Shown here piece after piece: positions 7,755-15,254 of a stretch of DNA of 64,000 nt; within the stretch, counting starts at the first letter, position 1; each line of letters opens with the position of its first letter. The notes beneath the pieces were generated by a model, which saw nothing but the letters and a program-made list of their open reading frames with translations, did no database searches and was not told the origin of the DNA. Source of the stretch: Enhygromyxa salina. Lineage in GTDB: Bacteria > Myxococcota_A > Polyangia > Nannocystales > Nannocystaceae. The stretch lies in NCBI RefSeq assembly GCF_000737335.2, contig NZ_JMCC02000038.1, positions 1 through 64,000 on the forward strand, in the 5' to 3' direction. Both the position numbers and the translations under genes were made by a program.

Positions 7755-9579
7755 TGGTGGCGTCTCGCTTGGCGCCAGGCTCGTAGCGCTTCATCTCCCC
7801 GCTGCGCAGCTTGGCCATGTAGGCGTCGAGGCGCCCCTTGACCGTTCCGCTGAGCAGCACCAACCCAAGCACGTTCGGGAAGCCCATCGACAGGATCATC
7901 AGATCGCCGAAGTTGAGGATGTTGCTGGCGGTGATGATCGAGCCCAGGAACACGAACACCACGTAGATGATCTTGTAGGTGGTCGAGGCCCGATCGCCGA
8001 ACAGGTACACGAAGCAGCGCTCGCCGTAGTAGGACCACGAGATCATCGTCGAGTACGCGAACAGCACGACCGCGACGGTGAGCACCCACGGGAACCACGA
8101 GATCTCAGCCCCCATTGCCCTGGCGGTGAGCGCTGCGCCCTCGGAGCTGGCGATCACGTCGAAGTTGTCGGGGTTCTCGTACGCCCCGGTGATCACGATC
8201 ACCAGGCCCGTCATCGTGCACACGACGATCGTGTCGATGAAGGGCTCGAGCAGCGCGACGATGCCCTCGCGGACCGGGTACTCGGTCTTGGCGGCCGAGT
8301 GAGCGATCGAGGCCGAGCCGACGCCGGCTTCGTTGGAGAACACCGCCCGCCGGATACCGGTGACCAACACGCCCACGAACCCACCAAGCCCGGCCGTCGG
8401 CGTGAACGCCTCGGACACGATCCGGCCGAACGCAGCCGGGATCGCGCCCACGTGCGTGATCAGGATGAACAAGCACGCGGCCACGTAGATCCCACACATC
8501 AGCGGGACGATCTTCTCTGCGGTCGCCGCGATCCGCTTGATCCCACCCAGGATCACGACCCCCACCGCCGCCGCCATCACCAGCCCGTAGATCCACGGCA
8601 TGCTGTCGAACAGCGGAATCTGCGTGCGCAGGATCCCCAGCGACTGGCTGACTTGGAAGGTGTTGCCGCCGCCAAACGACCCGCCAATGCACAGCACCGC
8701 GAACATCACGGCCAGGACCTTGCCGAGCGGCTTCATGCCCTTCTCGGTCAAGCCCGCGTCCAGGTAGGACATGGGCCCGCCCAGCACCCGACCGTCGGGC
8801 CGAACCTTGCGATAAACCTGCCCAAGCGTGCACTCGACGAACTTCGAGGACATGCCCAAGAACCCCGCGATGATCATCCAGAACACCGCGCCCGGACCCC
8901 CCATCGCAACCGCGATCGCGACCCCAGCGATGTTGCCAAGCCCAACGGTGGCCGACAGCGCCGACGCCAGCGCCTGAAAGTGCGAGACCTCGCCCTCGTC
9001 GTCGGGGTTGTCGTACAGACCGCGGACCACGTCGATCGCGTGGCGGAAGCCCCGAAGGTTGATGAACCCCATGCGCACGGTGAAGAACACCGCGCCAAGC
9101 AGCAGCCACAGCGCGATGATCGGGATCCCGCCGGTCTTGGCCGCGAGCGTCGAGCCTTTCGCGTCCTCGCTGCGGACGACCGTGAACGTGCGCGTGCCCT
9201 TTGGGATCGTTGGGACCACGGCCGCGCCAAGCTTGGTCGTGAGCGCCGCGGCCTGCTCCTCGGTGACCGCGCTGGCCGGCACCGTGAGCGTCAGGCTCGC
9301 GTTCTCGAGCGCGAATTCCTTGGCTTCGATCTGCGCGACCAGGGCTTCGATCTCGGAGACTTCATCAACGAGAATGTCGCTGCTCGCCGACGCCTCGCTG
9401 GCAAACAGCGGCGCGAACAAGACCGTGTTCAGCCCGTTGACCACCACGCCGAACGCCTCGTCGACGCCCTGCTCGAGCCGACTTGGTTGCTGATCCCCCT
9501 GCCCCGCCCACGCCGGTGCGGGGCTGGCGAGGGCGCACACGAGAGCGATCAAGATCAACACAGCGTTGCGGGCTGACAC
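7747..9579 (-). CDS. Alanine/glycine:cation symporter (AGCS family)
   Basis: A 610-residue inner-membrane Na+-coupled amino-acid carrier. The AGCS core runs from about residue 150 to the end, with the conserved segments SATVGLGNIAGVA, GMSSKFVECTLGQVYR, SNEAGVGSASIAHSAAK and NILNFGDLM. I chose GTG 9579 because it opens a clear signal-peptide-like stretch ending in PAWA. Compared with the roughly 450-residue bacterial norm, about 100 extra residues lie between the first hydrophobic segment and the rest, probably outside the membrane; similar insertions occur in other AGCS proteins. It is the first gene of a two-gene operon with the amino-acid dehydrogenase, which suggests import of an amino acid for use as carbon, nitrogen or redox source. 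Confidence 0.92.
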   Translation of the reverse strand: MSARNAVLILIALVCALASPAPAWAGQGDQQPSRLEQGVDEAFGVVVNGLNTVLFAPLFASEASASSDILVDEVSEIEALVAQIEAKEFALENASLTLTVPASAVTEEQAAALTTKLGAAVVPTIPKGTRTFTVVRSEDAKGSTLAAKTGGIPIIALWLLLGAVFFTVRMGFINLRGFRHAIDVVRGLYDNPDDEGEVSHFQALASALSATVGLGNIAGVAIAVAMGGPGAVFWMIIAGFLGMSSKFVECTLGQVYRKVRPDGRVLGGPMSYLDAGLTEKGMKPLGKVLAVMFAVLCIGGSFGGGNTFQVSQSLGILRTQIPLFDSMPWIYGLVMAAAVGVVILGGIKRIAATAEKIVPLMCGIYVAACLFILITHVGAIPAAFGRIVSEAFTPTAGLGGFVGVLVTGIRRAVFSNEAGVGSASIAHSAAKTEYPVREGIVALLEPFIDTIVVCTMTGLVIVITGAYENPDNFDVIASSEGAALTARAMGAEISWFPWVLTVAVVLFAYSTMISWSYYGERCFVYLFGDRASTTYKIIYVVFVFLGSIITASNILNFGDLMILSMGFPNVLGLVLLSGTVKGRLDAYMAKLRSGEMKRYEPGAKRDATSG

Positions 9580-9685
9580 GCGGCGAATGTACCAGACCGC
9601 GCCGTCGAAAACGTCGCGGCGGGGCGTCCGATCCTCGCGTGGTCCCGCGCTTGGGTAGTCGGGCACGATCTGCTAGGACCATCGC

Positions 9686-10570
9686 GTGAGTCGGCGTCCG
9701 AGCGCGCGATCGCTGGTGCTTGGCGCCGCGCTGGCTCTTGCTGTTTGGCTGTGGTCCGCGACCGCGACCGCGACCGGTCTCAACGTCGAGCAAGTCCGAC
9801 TGCACCCCGATCAAGACGGCCTCTACGGCGGCGTGCAATTTGGGATCGACTTCTCCGCTGGCAACACCAACCGCCTCGATCTGCGCAGCTCCGCCTCGCT
9901 CGCCTACCGCCACGGCCGCCACGTCGCGTTCTTGCTTGGCAGCAGCCAGGTCTCCACGCGCACGCAGCCCAGCGACGAGCTCTCGCAGCTGCTGCGTCCC
10001 GAGTCGCGCTTCGTCAACAAGGCCAACGCGCACCTGCGCTACAACTATGAGCTGCTCTCGTGGCTCACCGCCGAGGCCTTCACCCAGCTCGAGCGCAACG
10101 AATTTCTGCTGCTGAAGAGCCGCGTGCTGTTTGGGATTGGGCCGCGCTTCGTGGCCGTCAACAACGGCGAGTTCAGCCTCGCGCTCGGCACCGACTACAT
10201 GTTCGAGCACGAGTCCCTGGATCCGGCGCGGGTCCTGAGCCCGCTGCCTCCGCAGACGAACGTGCACCGCTGGAGCTCGTACCTCAGCCTGATCTACGCC
10301 GCCAACGACCGCCTGAACATGAGCTCGACGACCTACGTGCAGCCGCGCTTCGACCTGTTCTCGGATCTTCGCTTGCTGTCCGAGGCCATGCTCGACGTGA
10401 CGCTGCTCGAACCCATCTCGATCCGCTTGACCCTGCGGCTGCGCTGGGACTCGGATCCTTCAAGCTTCTGCAGCGATCCGGTTGGTCTTGGTGGTTGCCC
10501 AGCAGGCAAGGAGTTGCGGCTGCGAGAGTTCGACATCGGCGTCGAGAATTCGATCAGCGTCAGCTTCTGA
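9686..10570 (+). CDS. DUF481-like outer-membrane beta-barrel protein
   Basis: A 294-residue protein with an N-terminal signal peptide (hydrophobic 10-28, TATATG). It continues as a chain of alternating beta strands, for example SAGNTNRLDLRSSASLAYR, RVLFGIGPRF and FSLALGTDYMFEH, and ends in a strand closing with Phe (ISVSF), the usual C-terminal signature of an outer-membrane barrel. The FSAGNTNR opening resembles DUF481 (salt-induced outer-membrane) proteins. It starts with GTG and is divergent from the symporter operon across 106 nt, so both could be controlled from that gap. Its ligand, if any, is unknown. Confidence 0.75.
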   Translation: MSRRPSARSLVLGAALALAVWLWSATATATGLNVEQVRLHPDQDGLYGGVQFGIDFSAGNTNRLDLRSSASLAYRHGRHVAFLLGSSQVSTRTQPSDELSQLLRPESRFVNKANAHLRYNYELLSWLTAEAFTQLERNEFLLLKSRVLFGIGPRFVAVNNGEFSLALGTDYMFEHESLDPARVLSPLPPQTNVHRWSSYLSLIYAANDRLNMSSTTYVQPRFDLFSDLRLLSEAMLDVTLLEPISIRLTLRLRWDSDPSSFCSDPVGLGGCPAGKELRLREFDIGVENSISVSF

Positions 10571-10824
10571 AGGGTCACAGCAGCGGTGGGGCGTGCACTA
10601 GTATTTCCCATACTGACGCGATTTTCGCGCCCAGCCAGACCTGGCTCGCTTACGATCCGTACTGCCGGCAAAACCGAACGAAGCAATTCGAGCGGTCCAA
10701 TGGACAGTCCCATTCATTCGAATTCGACACAATACAACCGGCGGTTTTCACGCCCACCCTTCGGGCAGCCCATCGATCGGTCGTTGTACCGAGTTGTGTG
10801 GCCTGTTAGCTTTTCCAGACTCTG

Positions 10825-11604
10825 ATGCCTAGCTTGCCCCGACGAACGATCTTGGCGCTCAGCTGCTTGGTAGCAATCGCCAGCCCCGGATGTGGACTCG
10901 TCGATCTGATCGACGGGGATCCGGTCGCCACCGTGCGGTTCTTCGCGACCCATGCCGGCACCTTGACCCCCGACGGCTACCCGAACTACGGCGACTCCCA
11001 GACCACGCGGGTATTTTTCAACGACACGGGCTGGCAGATCGCGTTGAGCGAGGCCCGGGTCACGACCGCGAGTGTCCACTTTGTTCGCTGTCAGCAGCAA
11101 ACGGGCACGGCGATCGAGATGTTTTGGGGCCCCTGCCCCGAGGCCTTCATTGCGACCGACGACCTCGAGTCCGTCCCGCTAGGCGCCGTCACCGTCAACG
11201 ATGGGGTCTACTGCACGATCGACGTCAACTTCGCGCCGTTCATCCCCCCAGAGGGCGGCGATGAACACATCGTCGGCGGCGATCCAATGATCGAAGGCAA
11301 CACGCTCGTGATCCGCGGCGTCGCGCGGCGTGGCGAAGCCCCGATGATTGAGGAGGTCCCGTTCGAGATCGTGAGCGACGCGAGCGTGGTGTCCCACGTC
11401 GATGTCGCCAAGCTCGAGGGCGGACTCCCCGTGCGGCTGGAGAAAGAGAACTTCGCCCGCGATCTGACGATCATCAAGACCTACGACACCTTCTTCGATG
11501 GGCTCGACTTCGCCACCGCGACGCCGGCAGACATCGAGGCCGCGGTGCTCACCAGCCTCGAGCGCGACACCTACGCGTACGACGGCACCTTCGACTTTGA
11601 CTAG
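10825..11604 (+). CDS. Putative lipoprotein, unknown function
   Basis: A 259-residue exported protein. A hydrophobic signal (about residues 8-20) is followed by SPGC, a slightly unusual lipobox. The mature part contains several beta strands and paired cysteines (VRCQQQ, GPCPEAF, GVYCTIDVNFAP) and reads like an imprinted surface-lipoprotein fold common in myxobacteria, where relatives are only known as hypothetical. The 254-nt upstream gap holds no other gene. The TAG stop lies at the outer edge of a 168-nt inverted repeat that separates it from the convergent PBP1A gene. Function unknown. Confidence 0.75.
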   Translation: MPSLPRRTILALSCLVAIASPGCGLVDLIDGDPVATVRFFATHAGTLTPDGYPNYGDSQTTRVFFNDTGWQIALSEARVTTASVHFVRCQQQTGTAIEMFWGPCPEAFIATDDLESVPLGAVTVNDGVYCTIDVNFAPFIPPEGGDEHIVGGDPMIEGNTLVIRGVARRGEAPMIEEVPFEIVSDASVVSHVDVAKLEGGLPVRLEKENFARDLTIIKTYDTFFDGLDFATATPADIEAAVLTSLERDTYAYDGTFDFD

Positions 11605-11768
11605 GTGCCGCACACCCTAAGTTCGTTCCGGGTTAGGTGCGGAGCTGAGGCCCAAGGGCGAGGAGCGGCGACGACGCTGTACCGGGCGTACTGCTAGGAG
11701 CTGCGACACTGCCATTGGGCCTCAGTGCCGTGCATAACCCGGATCGAACTTAGGGTGTGCGGCACTAG
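11601..11768. repeat. 168-nt imperfect inverted repeat between convergent genes
   Basis: Arms of about 52 nt read outward-in from CTAGGTGCCGCACACCCTAA at 11601 and end in TTAGGGTGTGCGGCACTAG at 11768. They share CGAACTTAGGGTGTGCGGCAC, AACCCGGA and TTGGGCCTCAG with a few mismatches, and enclose a spacer of about 60 nt. The left arm contains the last codons of the lipoprotein gene's stop, and the right arm ends immediately before the PBP1A stop. The transcript would fold into one long stem. It could act as a bidirectional terminator or stabiliser, or be a miniature mobile element that landed between the two stops. Confidence 0.85.
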
Positions 11769-14471
11769 TCACAGCGACGGCAGCCCGTCGTAGTTGTCTG
11801 GATCCGCCGCGTCGTCTGACTCTGGAGCGTCGCCCGGATCTGGCTCCGCTGGCTCGGGGTTTGGAACCGGAGCTGCTGGGGGTTCATCCGCGGCGAAGTC
11901 ATCGCCCGGGGGCGCGTCGTGGGCTTCGAACCCATCGAGCTCGGCGTCGGCCGGTTCGTCACCGTAGAGGTCGAGCAAGATGTCGGCTTTGGCTTCGGCG
12001 AGCGCCGGCGCGACCTCGGTCGGCTCGGTGCCCGGGATGAAGTACTCCTCCATGATCGTGTCTGCCGCTGGCGGTCGCTCGATCCCTTCAGCGTCGATCA
12101 CAAACGGCGGCGCGAGCAGACCGGTCGCCTTGTCGATCGTCCGCACGCTCACGCTTGGCGGCGGCGAGAACGGTGAGCTGGACGGCGCGAAGGCTGGATC
12201 CGCGACCGGCCCTGGGCGTTCCCCCGCGGCCTGCATCGCGGCCAGCCAGATCGGCAGCGCCGCCTTGCCCCCGCTCTCGCGCTTCATCGGCTTGGGTGTG
12301 TCGAAGCCGACCCACGCGATCCCTACCAAGTCCTGGGTGAACCCCGCGAACCATGCGTCACGACTCTCGGCGGCCGTGCCGGTCTTGCCCGCGACCGGGA
12401 CCCCGAGCGCCTTGGCCCGCTGACCGGTGCCGTCCTCGACGACCGAGCGCATCATGCTAGCGAGGATGAACACCAGCCCGCCGTCGACCACCTGCTCGAC
12501 CGCGCGATCGGGCGTCCAGGTGGTCTGCCCCGGGATCTCGATCGAACGGATCAAGATTGGCTCGATCCGCGACCCGCCGCGGGCCAGCGTCAAGTAGCCA
12601 CGCATCAGCTCGAAGGGCGTGACCTCGGCGGTTCCAAGCGCGAGCGAGAGGTTGGGCTCGAGCGCCGACTCGATCCCACAGGCGCGGGCGAACGCGATGG
12701 CCTGATCGATCCCAACCGCGTCGAGCAGCTTGATGGCGATGGTGTTGACCGAGTGGGTCAGCGCCACGCGCATGCGAATCTCACCGCGGTAGACGTCGCG
12801 CTCGTAGTTGGTGGGTCGCCACTTCTCGTAGATCTCTGGCGAGTCCTCGATCAGGCTGGCGGCCGTGAACTGCTGGCTCTGCAGGGCGGCGCCATACACG
12901 AAGGGCTTGAACGCGGAGCCCGGCTGACGGCGCGCATCGATCGCACGATCGAAGTCGCCGCGCCCGTAGCGGTAGCCGCCGACCATGGCCAGGACCTCAC
13001 CGGTGTCGACGTCGGTGACGATCGTGGCCGCCTCGGGCCCCGAGCCGATCTCTGCGAGGCCCCAGCCCTCAGGCAAGCCCCGCTCCTTCGCGTTCGGCAG
13101 CGAGAGCGCGAGCACCCGCCCCATGGTGATCCCGCCCGCTGGGAACTGCTCGAGGTGCGAGAGCTTTGGATCGTCGAAGCGGCTGCCCTCCGGGACCTGC
13201 ACCCAGACATGAAAGTCCTCGCCGATCACGGCCGGGAAGCCTTGGCTGAGCGCCGCGGGCGGCAGCGCCTCGTCGCGCGCCTGGATGATGACCGGATACG
13301 TCCGCCCAACCACCGGCGGACCATCGGCCGCGCCCGTCTTGATCGCGCGCGCGGTGTTCTTGGCCTTCGCTGGCTTGATCCCGTGCCCCCATCCGCGGCG
13401 CTTGTCCATCGCCACCAAGCCATCGAGCACCGCCGCGCGAGCCTGGCGCTGCAGCTCGAGATCCACGGTCATCGTGACCGTCGCGCCGAGCTCTCCAAGC
13501 GCCTCCTCGCCGTATCGCTCGATCAACTCCGCCCGCGCGACGTCGACGAATTCTTCGGCGCCGGGCGAGACCTTGGATGCCCGCGTTGGATCGGTCTCGG
13601 TGTCCGCGTCCGCGTCGGGCGAGCGATCCACGATATCGAGCGGGGCCTCGATGTAGCGCGCGACCTCTTCGGGCTTGGCGAACCCGTGCTTTTGCATCTG
13701 CTCGAGCACGTAGACCTGCCGGGTCTTGGCCTTGTCGTAGTTCTTGTACGGCGTTGCGACGCTGGGCGCCTTGGGCAAGGTCGCGAGCAGCGCGGCCTGG
13801 CCAAGGTTGATCTCGGCGATGCCCTTGCCAAAGTAGAACAGGCTGGCTTCCTCGATGCCGTAGCGACCGTGGCCCAGGTAGATGTCGTTGAGGTACAGCT
13901 CGAGGATCTCGCTCTTGTCGAGCAACTCCTCGATGCGCCGGGACAAGATCAGCTCCTGCACCTTGCGATCGAAGGTGCGCTCTTGGGAGAGCAAGAAATT
14001 CTTGACGACCTGCTGGGTGATCGTTGACGCGCCCTGGCGAAGCGAGCGCGCGCGCACGTTGGCGACCAGCGCACGCACCATGCCGACGTAGTCCATGCCC
14101 TCGTGGCGATAAAAGTCCGCGTCCTCGGCCGCCAAGAACGCGTTCTCCACGTGCGCCGGGATGTCCTTGTAGGCCACGAAGGTGCGGCGCTGGCTGAAGA
14201 TCTCACCGATCAGGGTGCCGTTGCGATCGACCACCCGCGTGACCTGGGGCGGCCGATAGTCACGCAGCGCGGCCTCGTCGATCTCCGCGACATCGCGGCC
14301 GTAGTACCAGAAGATCCCCACCACGCCGGCGACGCTGCCGAGCACACCGAGCAGGCCGGTGATGGTCACGATCAGCACCGTGATCTTGAGCCAGCGTGGC
14401 GGCGCGTAGCGCTGGCGTGGTCCCTGTTCAGCCACGCTCGCGCCCCCTTGCTGCGGAACTTGATCGACCAC
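11769..14471 (-). CDS. Class A penicillin-binding protein (PBP1A type)
   Basis: A 900-residue bifunctional peptidoglycan synthase. A transmembrane helix lies at about 28-55. The GT51 glycosyltransferase domain (about 75-280) has catalytic Glu116 in AAEDADFYRHEG and the RQGASTITQQVVKN motif. An OB-like insert follows. The transpeptidase domain has Ser519 in PGSAFK, the SVN triad at 574-576 and KTG at 696-698. The C-terminal about 150 residues are acidic and Pro-rich, hence probably disordered in the periplasm. It polymerises lipid II and cross-links stems. It starts with GTG 9 nt after the trmH stop, so it shares a transcript with trmH and perhaps with the upstream GT51 fusion gene. Confidence 0.95.
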   Translation of the reverse strand: MVDQVPQQGGASVAEQGPRQRYAPPRWLKITVLIVTITGLLGVLGSVAGVVGIFWYYGRDVAEIDEAALRDYRPPQVTRVVDRNGTLIGEIFSQRRTFVAYKDIPAHVENAFLAAEDADFYRHEGMDYVGMVRALVANVRARSLRQGASTITQQVVKNFLLSQERTFDRKVQELILSRRIEELLDKSEILELYLNDIYLGHGRYGIEEASLFYFGKGIAEINLGQAALLATLPKAPSVATPYKNYDKAKTRQVYVLEQMQKHGFAKPEEVARYIEAPLDIVDRSPDADADTETDPTRASKVSPGAEEFVDVARAELIERYGEEALGELGATVTMTVDLELQRQARAAVLDGLVAMDKRRGWGHGIKPAKAKNTARAIKTGAADGPPVVGRTYPVIIQARDEALPPAALSQGFPAVIGEDFHVWVQVPEGSRFDDPKLSHLEQFPAGGITMGRVLALSLPNAKERGLPEGWGLAEIGSGPEAATIVTDVDTGEVLAMVGGYRYGRGDFDRAIDARRQPGSAFKPFVYGAALQSQQFTAASLIEDSPEIYEKWRPTNYERDVYRGEIRMRVALTHSVNTIAIKLLDAVGIDQAIAFARACGIESALEPNLSLALGTAEVTPFELMRGYLTLARGGSRIEPILIRSIEIPGQTTWTPDRAVEQVVDGGLVFILASMMRSVVEDGTGQRAKALGVPVAGKTGTAAESRDAWFAGFTQDLVGIAWVGFDTPKPMKRESGGKAALPIWLAAMQAAGERPGPVADPAFAPSSSPFSPPPSVSVRTIDKATGLLAPPFVIDAEGIERPPAADTIMEEYFIPGTEPTEVAPALAEAKADILLDLYGDEPADAELDGFEAHDAPPGDDFAADEPPAAPVPNPEPAEPDPGDAPESDDAADPDNYDGLPSL

Positions 14472-14480
14472 GGCCGCAGT

Positions 14481-15197
14481 CTACTCCAGGCTTGGAAACA
14501 ACACCCGAACGTGCCGCGGCTGGACGCTGCGCATGTACCAGCGCGCGCGCTCGAGCTCGACGGCGGTGTCATCGAGATCACCCGCTCGGCCCAGGGTCGC
14601 GCGGCGCCGGGTGGTCTGGGAGTAGAGGCTGAGCGCCGCGGCGACCGACAGGTTGTAGCTCTCGGCGAAGCCATGGATCGGAATGCGAAACCGCACCGAA
14701 CACGCCGCCTGGGCCTCTGGGCTGAGTCCGGCGTGCTCGTTGCCGAACAGCAGGCAGATCGGTCGGTCGGTCGGCAACTCCTCGAGCATGTGCGTCGCGT
14801 CGACGCACGCACCGGCCAGCAGCATTCCCGATGGGTTGTCAGCGCCTGGCCCCGATGGCTGTTCGAGCGCGGACAAGAATTCCTCGAGCCCGTCGTGGTG
14901 GCGGGTCTCGATCCAGTGATGCGTGCCCTTGGTGGTCCCGCTCGCCTGCAAGATCCGCTGGCTGGCCGCGATCACGTGCACGGTCCAGGCGCCGACCGCC
15001 TCGGCGCTGCGCACCACCGCCGCAGCGTTGTGCGGGTCATAGGGGTTCTCGATCGCAACCGCGACGCTGCGCAGGCGGCCGGCGAGGACGGTCTCGATCC
15101 GCGCCCGCCGGTTCTCGCTCACGAAGTCTCGCAGGCCAGCGACAATTGCCGGCGCGCCGTAGTGCGCGGCGAGCCGCTCGAATTCGCCGCGTTTCAC
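14481..15197 (-). CDS. trmH: SpoU-family tRNA 2'-O-methyltransferase (TrmH-like)
   Basis: A 238-residue SPOUT-fold methyltransferase that transfers methyl from SAM to a ribose 2'-OH, most likely Gm18 of tRNA. Motif 1 is IENPYDPHNAAAVVRSAEAVG, motif 2 LLFGNEHAGLS and motif 3 IPIHGFAESYNLSVAAAL, in the order and spacing of TrmH. Its length matches TrmH (about 230 residues). The GTG start is supported by AGGGAGG 7 nt upstream. It sits between two cell-wall genes, 57 nt after the GT51 fusion and 9 nt before PBP1A. This is probably a chance operon rather than a functional link. Assignment to tRNA rather than rRNA is by motif similarity. Confidence 0.88.
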   Translation of the reverse strand: MKRGEFERLAAHYGAPAIVAGLRDFVSENRRARIETVLAGRLRSVAVAIENPYDPHNAAAVVRSAEAVGAWTVHVIAASQRILQASGTTKGTHHWIETRHHDGLEEFLSALEQPSGPGADNPSGMLLAGACVDATHMLEELPTDRPICLLFGNEHAGLSPEAQAACSVRFRIPIHGFAESYNLSVAAALSLYSQTTRRRATLGRAGDLDDTAVELERARWYMRSVQPRHVRVLFPSLE

Positions 15198-15254
15198 GGT
15201 CGTCCTCCCTGGGTTGCGCTCCGCGTCACACCGCAGTTGCTAAACAATCGCGCC

